64,000 nt of DNA, taken from NCBI RefSeq assembly GCF_007846095.1, contig NZ_VOEI01000002.1:682001-746000 (forward strand), written 5' to 3'. Source of the stretch: Mucilaginibacter achroorhodeus (GTDB taxonomy: Bacteria; Bacteroidota; Bacteroidia; Sphingobacteriales; Sphingobacteriaceae). A program made the position numbers and the translations under genes. The notes beneath the pieces are model-generated. The model saw only the letters and a program-made list of their open reading frames with translations. It did not search any database and was not told the origin of the DNA. Shown one piece after another: positions 17,440 to 28,200 of this stretch. Positions within the stretch are counted from its first letter, which is position 1; every line of letters starts with the position of its first letter.

Positions 17440-18163
17440 CGACGAAACTTTTAAGTTCCCATTCGCCGGCCATTGCTACTGCACATAAGTAATTATTGCT
17501 AAGTACCAGGCTTTGTAATTTCCAGTTATTAGCATTGCCACTCAACGCGTCAGCAAGTTCATGCGCGCCATCAAGCGCTGGCGTAATTATAAGATGTTCA
17601 CCAAGCCCCTGCCCTGTCGCTTTTAAAAAAGCCTCTTTGCGTGTCCAAAGCAGATAAAATCTTTGTGTGCTTTCGTTTAATTTTATGAAATCGATCTCAG
17701 TTTCGCTAAAATGGTCGGGCAGGATATCATCAAACGGAAATTCAGGATCAATAAATTCAACGTCTGCGCCTACCGGCGATGATGCTATTGCAAGTGCTAT
17801 CCAATCGCCGGAGTGTGATACATTATAATGAACAGCCGTTCCGTCATCCTTAAGCAGATAGGGCTTTTTATTATCGCCTAAAACAAATCGTAAAGCTTCG
17901 GGATCTTGATCGAGATATTTCCCCAATATCATTCGCTGCAGTGCCCTGCTTACCACAAACCGCTGCCTGTCTTTAAGCTGATGATACTTTTCCGCGCGCT
18001 GCAATTCATCAGGTTGCAAAATTGCCCGCAGTTCATTCAACCGGTACAGATTTTCCGGAATGTTTATCCGCCAAAGATGGGCTTCCCGGCTGCCGGGCAA
18101 TTTAAAATCAGCTTGGCTGAGCCATATTACCTGTTCAATAAAAATATTTGTGAGCTGTCCCAA
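17426..18163 (-). CDS. Sfp-type 4'-phosphopantetheinyl transferase
   Basis: 245 aa. The Sfp signatures are present: SRALQRMILGKYL, KKPYLL with YNVSHSGDWIALAIA, VGADVEFID (Mg-binding Asp/Glu) and FYLLWTRKEAFLKATGQGL (the WxxKEA motif). The enzyme transfers phosphopantetheine from CoA to carrier-domain serines, so it should activate the three carrier domains encoded just upstream. The predicted start is a TTG 6 bp after the stop of the NRPS gene (18170); no ATG occurs nearby in frame, so translation is probably coupled to the NRPS. It is the third gene of the operon. Its 3' end overlaps the convergent phospholipase-like gene by 14 bp. Confidence 0.93.
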   Translation of the reverse strand: MGQLTNIFIEQVIWLSQADFKLPGSREAHLWRINIPENLYRLNELRAILQPDELQRAEKYHQLKDRQRFVVSRALQRMILGKYLDQDPEALRFVLGDNKKPYLLKDDGTAVHYNVSHSGDWIALAIASSPVGADVEFIDPEFPFDDILPDHFSETEIDFIKLNESTQRFYLLWTRKEAFLKATGQGLGEHLIITPALDGAHELADALSGNANNWKLQSLVLSNNYLCAVAMAGEWELKSFVVNFR

Positions 18164-18169
18164 ACCGCC

Positions 18170-21100
18170 TTAATAATTGATCTTATCAAGGCAATCCTGC
18201 AATACACGGGCAAATATTTTATCGTTTGGCTCTTTAAACATGGTAGTATGTTCACCCGGAACGCTATGGATGTTGATACCTTTTAAAGCATAAGGTCTCC
18301 ATCCCATATATTCATAGTCATCGAGATAGTAAGAACGGGTCTCCGCGCGGAAAAGCTCGATTTCCAGATCTGATGGAGCGATAAGATAATACTTCTGCGC
18401 CAAGTTATTAGCCTCATCAATACGGTTAGAGTAACCGAAAAAACCTACCTGATCTTGCTTCTCGCCGTGCCTCAATTTCCAGAATAACCTTACCAAACTT
18501 CTCTTAATGGCCTCACTGCGCTTGCGAATGGTTTTAAGGAAACCATCTTTAAAGGTAACGCTATGCCAAACTTTACGCCCTAAATATAGCCCGCGTTTCA
18601 CTTGTTTGGTCGCCCATGGATCGTAATGCGGTGTACGGTAAGCATAGGTGTCAAACATAGCCAGCATGCGTACATCTTTATTAAGCGCTTTCATTTGGCG
18701 CGCCATTTCAAAGGCTATTAATCCGCCGAACGAGAAACCCGCCAAAGCATAAGGACCATCCGGATTTTGTGCAAGGATGGAAGAAACGTAATGGGCCGCC
18801 ATATCCTCCATCCTGTTTAAAGGCTCATCTACACCGTTAAGGCCCTTTGCCTGTAAGCCATATACAGGCTGCTCATCATCAACATTGTTGGCCAGCGTGT
18901 TAAACAGCAAAACGTTTAACCCTGCTCCGTGGACAATATAAATTGGCACTTTGCTACCGGTCGGCTTTATTGGCACCAAAGAATCCCATGATACTGCAGA
19001 CACATCGCTATCCATAACGGCGGCAAGCTTTTCGATGGTAGAGTTTTCAAACAGGATGGCAAGCGGTAAGCGTTCGCCTGTTTCCTGTTCTATACGTGCC
19101 ATAACTTTTACCGCAATAAGCGAGTGGCCGCCCAACTCAAAAAAGTTATCATTGATACCCACCTGCTCAATGCCTAATAGCTCTTTCCAGATAGTTGACA
19201 ACAACCTTTCGGTATCGGTGGTTGGTGCTACGTATTTAACCGTTTCTGCAGCATCAATATCGCTGGCTGCCAGCACCTTTTTATCCACCTTGCCGTTAGG
19301 CGTCATCGGCATTTCATCAATAATGGCAAAGTTATCCGGCAGCATATAGTCAGGCACCGAGTTTCTCAGATCAGTGCGCCATTTCTGGATCAGATCAGTG
19401 GGGTTTTCAATGCCTTTAAAGTTATCGTTCAGCAACACATAGGCCACCAGTTTGGCCACGCCGTTCTTATCATTACGGGCAACCACTACGGCCTGTTTAA
19501 TAGCCTCTTCCTTCCCAAGATTGAATTCGATCTCGCCCGTTTCAATGCGGTAACCCCGTATTTTAACTTGCGCATCTATCCGTGATATGTACATCAGGTC
19601 TCCATCGGCAGTAAAAGTACCGAGGTCGCCGGTGCGGTACATGACGGGGTTAGGCGTTATGGTATCAAATGGATCATGAACAAATTTCTCTTCTGTTAAC
19701 GCAGGTTGGTTAAGATAGCCTTTGGCAACACCTTCGCCCGCTATGTAGATCTCGCCTGCAGCACCCGGCCCTAACGGGTTTTGAAACTTATCTAAAATAT
19801 AGATGTAAGTGTTATCTATCGGTCTACCAATGCTGATAAAACCGTCTGATGCTTTGATCTCTTTAAGGGTAGACCAGATAGTGGTCTCCGTTGGCCCGTA
19901 AACGTTCCATAAAGATGAGGCGCGCTCCAGTATGCGCTGTGCCAGGTCCATCGGCAAGGCCTCTCCACCACAAATTACCTTCACCTGCTCTGCACCCCAG
20001 CCAGCTTCAAGCATAATACGCCAGGTGTAAGGCGTAGCCTGCATAACGGTTATCTGCTCGTTACGGATGGTTTGTAATAACTCCTGGCCATCCTTAGCCA
20101 TAATGGCATCTGCAAGCACAATTTGTGCACCGGTTATTAATGGCAGCCAAAGCTCCAGCCCGGCAATATCAAAGCTAATGGTAGTTACAGCAAGCAATTT
20201 ATCAGCAGCGGTTAGCCCCGGCTGCTTTTGCATACTGTATAAAAAATTAACTGCGTTATGATGCTTTATCTGCACGCCCTTGGGCTGCCCGGTAGAACCG
20301 GATGTATACAGGATATAAAGCAGGTCTTCGCCTTGCACAACTACGGCCGGGTCACTATCAGCATAATTGCCAAGCTTAGGCATGATATCATCCAGCAACA
20401 GCTCTTTAGCGTTGGAAATGTATTTACCGCTATATTTTTTCGTAGTAACCAATACAACAGCAGCCGAATCTTCCAGCATGTAGTTGATACGGTTGATGGG
20501 GAATATCGGATCGAGCGGAATGTAGGTTGCTCCGGCCTTCATAATACCCAGAAGCGCAATAACCAGGTCGGCATCGCGGTCAACAGAAATAGCAACCTTA
20601 TCGGCTACCTTTACCCCATTCTCTATCAATACCGCGGCAAACTGATTTGATTTGTCATTCAGCTTTGCATAGGTGTATTCTTCTTTACCAAACTTTAATG
20701 CCACCTTATCAGGATACTGCATTGCCGTTTCACTGATGATCTTATTCAATGGCTTATCGCGCGGATAATTAACACGGGTATTATTCCAGCGGTTAAGCTG
20801 CTCGCGCACCTGTTCTGCGTTCATCAAAGGCAGTTTGCCTATCAGTACGTCGGGTGTTTTGACCACGTAACGCAGCAGGTGCTCAAACTCCTGCATAAAA
20901 CGGGTAATGGTAGCTGCCTGGAAAAGCTGTGTATTGTATGACCACTCAAAAGTAAGTGTACCCTTATTATCCGTAACGTTGAGGAATATCTCGAACGTTT
21001 CATATTCCCTCGGATTGTTGATGTAGCGATGTTTGAGGTTATGGAAACCTATCCCTTCATCCATACCGATATCGATATTGAACATTATTGGCACAAGCGG

Positions 21101-22213
21101 CAAGCGGGAAGGATCGCGCGGGATGGCCAGTTTCTTCAGTAAGCTGCCAAAGGTGTATTGTTGGTTATCGTAAGCATCTAAAATGGTGCTTTTACGGTCT
21201 TTTAAATAATTGGCAAACGTTTGTGCACCATGCGGAAAACTGCGCAGTGGTAATAAATTAACACAATGCCCTACTAAACCAAAATTACCGGTTGCTGCTT
21301 GGCCGGCGGCAGGTAAACCTACAATCACTTCGTCCTGCCCGGTCAATTGGTGTAAAAACACCTCGAACGATGCCAAAATAGCTGTTACCAAACTGGTACC
21401 GGTTTTACGGGCGAGGTTCCTCAGGTCGGCAACCAATTGGGTATCCAAACCGTAGTCTGCACGGGTACTTTTAAAAGTACGTGGCGTTGGGCGCGGATTA
21501 TCGGTAGGTATATCAAGCAAATGATCGCTGCCTTTAAACTGCTCTACCCAATATTGCTCGGTAGCAAGGTGTTCAGCACTGTTCTTAGCATTCGCCTCTT
21601 CCACGGCAAAAACGCTGAAATGCGGTGCCGATGGCAGGTTTGGCTCAACGCCCTGTGCAAAGGCGTTGTAAAGCTTACCCAGGTCCTGCATGATCAACCC
21701 CATCGACCAGCCATCGCAGATAATGTGGTGGGTAAGTAAGATTACCTGGTGCTCAGTATCATTTAATTTGATCAGTGCTATCTTAAACAGCGGGCCGTTC
21801 TTAAGATCTAAAGCAGTGATGGCTAACTGCCTGCAATAGTTTTTTACAAAATCACGGTTTTGTTCATCATCCTGATCGGATATATCGTGATAATCTACTA
21901 AAACATCAAGGTGTTTGTAAATAATGATATGTGCGCCATCTGCACTAAAAACACTGCGCAGCGCTTCGTGCCTGTCGCTTAAAGCTTGTGCAGCCTTCAG
22001 CATAGCTTCTTTATCAAAAGCTTCGCCGGAGAGTACTATAGTAGCAAAATCGTTATATGCACAGCTGGCATCGTTACCACCTATGAGGCACGACGTCCAG
22101 ATCTCCATCTGCGGTTCGGTCGCCGGTGCAATCAAGGCTATTTCCGGCCCTGCAAACGGATTAAAGTCTTCTACCCTAACCCGGGGATTATCAGTAAGGG
22201 TTTGGTTTAGCAT
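18170..22213 (-). CDS. NRPS module C-A-PCP-TE, predicted glycine-incorporating
   Basis: 1347 aa. Condensation domain about 25-460 with the HHxxxDG motif intact (H162, H163, D167). Adenylation domain about 485-980 with YTSGSTGQPKG, YGPTETTIW, YRTGDLG and K975. PCP with S1031 in FFELGGHSL. Thioesterase about 1085-1345 with S1161 in GFSFGG, D1188 and H1322. The ten pocket residues, read by aligning to GrsA, are D-I-L-Q-I-G-V-I-W-K, close to the classical glycine code (DILQLGLIWK, from memory). It accepts the acyl chain from the upstream hybrid protein, couples it to glycine and releases it. Its ATG overlaps the upstream stop (TAATG). There is no epimerase domain. Confidence 0.95.
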   Translation of the reverse strand: MLNQTLTDNPRVRVEDFNPFAGPEIALIAPATEPQMEIWTSCLIGGNDASCAYNDFATIVLSGEAFDKEAMLKAAQALSDRHEALRSVFSADGAHIIIYKHLDVLVDYHDISDQDDEQNRDFVKNYCRQLAITALDLKNGPLFKIALIKLNDTEHQVILLTHHIICDGWSMGLIMQDLGKLYNAFAQGVEPNLPSAPHFSVFAVEEANAKNSAEHLATEQYWVEQFKGSDHLLDIPTDNPRPTPRTFKSTRADYGLDTQLVADLRNLARKTGTSLVTAILASFEVFLHQLTGQDEVIVGLPAAGQAATGNFGLVGHCVNLLPLRSFPHGAQTFANYLKDRKSTILDAYDNQQYTFGSLLKKLAIPRDPSRLPLVPIMFNIDIGMDEGIGFHNLKHRYINNPREYETFEIFLNVTDNKGTLTFEWSYNTQLFQAATITRFMQEFEHLLRYVVKTPDVLIGKLPLMNAEQVREQLNRWNNTRVNYPRDKPLNKIISETAMQYPDKVALKFGKEEYTYAKLNDKSNQFAAVLIENGVKVADKVAISVDRDADLVIALLGIMKAGATYIPLDPIFPINRINYMLEDSAAVVLVTTKKYSGKYISNAKELLLDDIMPKLGNYADSDPAVVVQGEDLLYILYTSGSTGQPKGVQIKHHNAVNFLYSMQKQPGLTAADKLLAVTTISFDIAGLELWLPLITGAQIVLADAIMAKDGQELLQTIRNEQITVMQATPYTWRIMLEAGWGAEQVKVICGGEALPMDLAQRILERASSLWNVYGPTETTIWSTLKEIKASDGFISIGRPIDNTYIYILDKFQNPLGPGAAGEIYIAGEGVAKGYLNQPALTEEKFVHDPFDTITPNPVMYRTGDLGTFTADGDLMYISRIDAQVKIRGYRIETGEIEFNLGKEEAIKQAVVVARNDKNGVAKLVAYVLLNDNFKGIENPTDLIQKWRTDLRNSVPDYMLPDNFAIIDEMPMTPNGKVDKKVLAASDIDAAETVKYVAPTTDTERLLSTIWKELLGIEQVGINDNFFELGGHSLIAVKVMARIEQETGERLPLAILFENSTIEKLAAVMDSDVSAVSWDSLVPIKPTGSKVPIYIVHGAGLNVLLFNTLANNVDDEQPVYGLQAKGLNGVDEPLNRMEDMAAHYVSSILAQNPDGPYALAGFSFGGLIAFEMARQMKALNKDVRMLAMFDTYAYRTPHYDPWATKQVKRGLYLGRKVWHSVTFKDGFLKTIRKRSEAIKRSLVRLFWKLRHGEKQDQVGFFGYSNRIDEANNLAQKYYLIAPSDLEIELFRAETRSYYLDDYEYMGWRPYALKGINIHSVPGEHTTMFKEPNDKIFARVLQDCLDKINY

Positions 22214-25200
22214 TAGTTATTATTAATGTTATACTGCACGTATTTAGTTGGGTCTGCTTCATCTTTTACAAACCATGCCGGGTTACCTTCGTTATCGCGG
22301 CCGAGCTTCGCGCCTTCTACTGGCGGGGTGTTCATCGCTTCTAAATTTACATTGCTTGCCGTGCCGTTTGTATTTACGGTGCCGTTGGCAACGAGTTGTA
22401 CATGGTTTTCTGCCGATGTAAATTTAAAGAAACCTACATCAACCATTTCATGTATGCTCTGCCTAAACTGCTCTATCATGAAATCCACGTCCTGTTCGGT
22501 ATGGGCATCAGTCATAAAGCATGGGAAACCATCCAGGATATGCACCCCGCGCAAACGCATTAAGGTGAATAACAACTCGTTGTATGGTACATCTTCCAAA
22601 AACTTAATGCGCCACAACGAACCGTAACCCACGGTTGTAACAGGAATATTTGCATCGCTGCAAACTTTTGCAAAACCATCGCGCAGGCGGGTTGCCATTG
22701 CCGTAAGTTTTTCCTGTAGTGACGGGCCCTGCTCTTTCATGTATTCGAGCGAAGCTTTGGTAGCCGCAAGCGCTAAGGGATGGCGAACAAATGTACCTGC
22801 GAAATAGGTTACGCCTACTTCTGGCACCGAGCTATCGCCAAAGTCCCAGAAACCTCCGTCAAGAGCGTCCATGTATTCTTTTTTGCCGCAGATAGCACCT
22901 ACGGGCATACCGCCTCCTATCACCTTACCGTAGGTACCCAGGTCGGCTTTGATGCCAAAAATAGCCTGTGTACCACCGGGATGGAAACGGAAACCGCTGA
23001 TCACTTCGTCAAACACCAGGCAAATATCCTCGTCTGCGGTAAGCGTGCGCAATTGCTTCAAAAATTCTATTGGCTGAAAATCAGGCCGGCGGCTTTGCAC
23101 CGGCTCTACCAGTACGGCGGCAATTTCATCCGCACGTTCTTTAATGATGCGCAATGCCTCATCGGTACCGTAATCCAGTATCAGCATATTCTGCACATTA
23201 TCCATCAGGATACCGGATGCAGCCGGGAACGTCTTTAATTTTTTGGTACCACGAACAATAACTTCATCCATAATACCATGGTATGAACCACTGAAAGCCA
23301 CGATAAGTGAGCGACCTGTTACTGTACGTGCAACACGCATTGCACCTAATACAGCCTCAGAACCGGTGTTACAAAGGGCAGCACGGTCATGACCGGTAAA
23401 TTCGCACAACAGCTTACAAACCGGACCTGCCAGCTCATGCTGCGGGCCAATTTCGTAACCTTTATCTATTTGTTCTATAATAGCCTTCTTCAAAACATCC
23501 GGCTGGTAACCCAGCATGTTTGAGCCGAAACCGTTTAACGCATCGATGTATTCATTGCCATCAACATCCCACAATCGGTTGCCTTTTGAGCGGTTGATCA
23601 CAACCGGATAAACCAGTTCCTTGGTAAGCGGGCGAAACCCACTTACTACGCGTGGATCAGCCATGTAGGCACGATGTTCCTGCGTTTGCTCTTTACTTTT
23701 GCGGGTTTTATCGTTGTAGCGTTTGGTAAGATCTTCTAACCACTGTAATTGCTTTTCATCAAGTTCCTGCACTTTGCGCTCTATGCGTGCAGTGGCGCCA
23801 AATGGTTTTTTTATCTCCACCATTTCTTCGGCTGTTACTTCCGGCTCGGGTTCTAACACCGGCGGCGCTACAGGTTCGCCTTTCAGTTCGTTAGCCAGGG
23901 GCGGTGGCTGCAGCGTAACGGTTTTTGTTTTAACCTCGCCGCCTTGTAAGTGCGCGATTTGCGTAGCCAGCAGCTGCAACTGCTGACTGATCATATTTAA
24001 AGCCATCTCGCTACCGGCACCAGTTACAGGAGCTGTTGCTGCCTGCGGATAAAATGCTACCGGTTGCGGTGTAGCGGCCTGCGCATAAACCGGCTGAGAT
24101 TGCGGTGCAGCGGCGGCTTTTTTAGCTGAGGCCGGTGGCCCAAACTGGTCTGTCGGTAGTGTTTTATCCAGGAAGTCGGCCAGCAGGTTGATCGAATTAT
24201 AATCCTCAAACAGTTTCCTGAACGTGATATTTACATTAAAGGTTTTTTTAAGATTGGTGGCTATCTGGGTTAGCAAAAGCGAATCGAACCCAATTTCAGG
24301 GAAACTTACATCGGCAGAGGCGTTGTCAATATCAATACCTGCGGCATCCGTAAAAATGCCCTGAAGTTTTTCGGCCAGAAAATCTTTTCTCGTTATCATG
24401 CTTGGTGTAGTATCTTCTTCAATTTTAGCGGGTGGCGTATCTGGTACTATTTCCTCCGGCTGGTAATTTACCATGCCTGCGGGGTTTATTGTAGCAGGTT
24501 CCACCCAATATATTTTCCGGTCAAAAGCATAAGCAGGTAATCGCAACCGCTTACGCTGACCAATGTAAAACTCATTCCAATTTGGTTCGATGCCGTTTAA
24601 CCATAACTGCCCAACGGCCTTTAATACGGATTGATATTCCGATTGGTTATTGCTGTTATCCATCCCCCCGATAGTGACTACCGGCTTATCTGCTGTTTGC
24701 TGTGCTGCCAGTGTAGCCAGCGTTCGGCCCGGACCAACTTCAAGATAAACACGTCCTTTATCTTCTGCAAGTTTTTCAATCGCATTTGCAAAACGTACGG
24801 TTTTACGCAAATGATCAGCCCAGTAAGCCGGATCACAAGCCTCTGCTTCTGTTAACCAATTGCCTGTAACAGTAGACATGATAGGCTTAACCAGCGAATT
24901 TATCTTTACCGACCTTACAATCTGCTCAAAAGGTTTAACGATGTCATCCATCATGGCTGAATGGAAGGCATGGCTGGTTTGCAATAACCTGCCCGATGTA
25001 CCTCGTTCGTCCAATACTTTTGCAAAGGCAGCAACGGCCTCCTTTTTGCCTGCCACTACGGTTAGTTTTTTACTATTGATGGCAGCTACAGAAAGATCTT
25101 GTGGCAAGATAGCTTCCAGTTCTTGCGCCGTTAACCGTACCGAGAGCATATCCCCTTCCGGAGCTTCACTCACTAATCGGGCACGCTCTGTGATAAGTTT

Positions 25201-28200
25201 CAAAGCATCGGCCAGGCTAAATACGCCGGCAAAATGAGCGGCAACAAATTCACCAATACTATGGCCCACAAATATTGTTGGCTCAACGCCCCAGCTCATC
25301 CACAGCTTGGCCATAGCGTATGATGTAATGAAAATAGCTGGCTGGGTGTAAAAAGTATTCTTTAATTTTTCTGTTGCCTCCGGCGATCCCGGTGCATATA
25401 TCACATCAGCGATATCGGCCTGGCCGGTGCCTTGCAATAAGGCTACGCATTCATTTACTGCATCAGCAAAAACAGGTTCGCCTACGTAAAGCTCGCGGCC
25501 CATGTTCAGGTACTGCGCGCCCTGGCCGGGAAACATAAACACTACTTCAGTAGCGCTTTGGCTAATTACTTTTGAATTGGTGATATCGAGCTTAAAGTTG
25601 GTCAGCTTTTCCAGCAGATCATCATTATCAGCAGCTAAGATAAAATTACGCTCCTTGAAATTATTTCGCGTGGTATGCAGTGTATAGGCAATATCTGCTA
25701 ATGGAGCTTCCGGATTATTTTTAACGTAATGATACAGTCGGTCTGCAAATTTCGAGGCACTTGTAGCCGTTTTTGCCGACCAGCTTATCAATTGCAGCGG
25801 CCTGCTCTCGCCTGATGATCGCACTTCGTTATCATACTCTTCCAGGATAACGTGTACGTTGGTACCGCCTACCCCAAATGAGCTTACCCCGGCAATGCGT
25901 TTACCATTTGTTTCCCACTCGCGAAGCTGCGTGTTCACAAAGAACGGACTGTCGCTGAAATCGATATTTGGGTTAGGTTTGGTAAAATATAACGAAGCCG
26001 GTAGCTGCTTGTAAAACAGCGCCAGCGTTGTTTTAATGAAACCCGCCACACCTGCTGCGGCTACCAAATGCCCCATGTTACTTTTAATGGAGCCGATAGC
26101 GCAGTACTGGTTCTTTTCCTGTTTGCCAAAGGCAAGGTTAAGTCCTTCAATTTCAATAGGATCGCCCAATGCAGTTGCTGTACCGTGAGCCTCTACGTAG
26201 GAGATATCAGCCGGCTTAACTTCTGCATCGGCGATAGCCATTGCAATAGCACCTGCCTGCCCGGCTGCACTTGGTGCTGTAAAACTGCCTTTGCCACCGC
26301 CATCGTTGTTAACGCCAACGCCTTTTAAAACGGCGTAAACACGATCGCCATCGCGTTCGGCTTCCTGTAAACTTTTGAGCACCACAACGCCGGCACCATC
26401 ACTAAACACGGTGCCATCGCTTTCGGCATCAAACGGGCGGCAATGGCCATCGGCACTTAGCATGGTTCCCTGCTGATAAAGATGCCCGCTTTTAATAGGC
26501 GCACTTATAGAAGAGCCGCCAGCCAGCGCCACGTTACATTGCCCATTACGGATGCTATCCGCAGCCTGCGCTATCGCCAGCAAAGAGGTTGAACAGGCTG
26601 CGTGTACGCTTACCGCAGGGCCGGTAAGATTTAACTCATACGCGGTGCGGGTAGCTATGTAATCTTTTTCGTTAATAGTTGCCGTTAAAAAGCGTCCGAT
26701 ATTCTCGATCTTATCGGTATTGGATAGTACATTATTGGTGTAGTAAGTATTGTTGCCCACCCCTGCAAAAACCCCTACCGGGCCGTCATATTTACCGGGC
26801 AGGTGACCGCTGGTCTCTAAAGCTTCCCATGCCAACTCCAGGAACACTCGCTGCTGCGGATCCATCAGTTCGGCTACCTTTGGGTTTATACCGAAAAAAG
26901 CAGCATCAAAGCTTTGGGCGTTCTCTACTATACCTCGAGCCTTAACATAGTTGGCTGCATTGCGGATGTGCTGCGGGATGCTTGCATCCAGTTCATCATC
27001 AGTAAAAAATGATGTGGTTTCGCGGCCTTCTGTCAGTAAATTCCACAGATCGTAGATCGTGTTGGCGCCGGGAAAACGTACGGCCATACCGATAACGGCA
27101 ACATCGTTGTTGCTTTTATCGCGCTTGCTCTTAACAGCGGTAACCTTTGCTACATTTTTGTTGCCATCAATATATGAGGCTATGCCGTTAACCGTTGGGT
27201 ACTGGTAAAGCTTTGTTATCGGTAGCGTATAACCGAATTGCTTTTTAAGCGCAGCTACGGTTTTTAAAGCCAGGATGGAGTTACCGCCTAACTCAAAAAA
27301 GTTATCGTAAACGCCAACTTTATCTAATTGCAGTAAGTCTGCCCAATAACCTGCAATATTCTTTTCGACATTGTTGGACGGTGCCTTATAAAGCACCGAA
27401 AGCTCGGGGCGCTGCATATCAGGCGCGGGCAGCCTGTTTCGGTCTATTTTACCGCTTGTAGTTTTTATAAAATCATCTACCCATACAAATGCAGCCGGCA
27501 TCATGTAATCGGGCAGCTTCTGTTCTATGTTTTCTCGCAGAAATGATATTTCGTTCTTATTGCCGCTGGCGATCAGGTAAGCTACCAGTCGTTTTTGGCC
27601 GGGTACATCTTCCCTGGCTACCACAACGGCCTGCTGTATGCCAGGCAATTGATTTAGAACCACTTCTATCTCGCCAAGCTCTACCCGGTTACCTCTTATC
27701 TTTACCTGCGTATCTTTGCGGCCAAGATATTCTATGTTTCCATCGGGCAGGTAGAAGCCCAGATCGCCGCTTCTGTATATTTTGAAGATTTTTCCGTTGG
27801 CATCCGTCCAATCAACAAATTTTTCTGCAGTAAGGTCGGGGCGGTTTAGGTAACCGTAGGCAAGGCAAATGCCGCTTATGCAAAGCTCACCCTGTTCGCC
27901 CTGAGGAACCTCTTTCAGTTCATCATTAAGGATGTGTACGCTTACATTATCTAACGGCTTACCTATGTTCGGCAGCAATGGCCAGCTCTCGGCCGGGCCA
28001 TCTAATTTCAATCCTGTGGTACAAACGCTGGCCTCTGTTGGGCCATACATATTGTAAAACACGCAATTTGGCAAAGCCTTAAAAAAACTTAATACCTGCG
28101 GCGTTATCTTAAGTTGTTCACCCGCGCTTATTACCTCTTGTAAAGATGCCGGGAAATATTGCTCAGCATCGGCGGCCTCAGTTAAGTACTGCAGCGCCAC

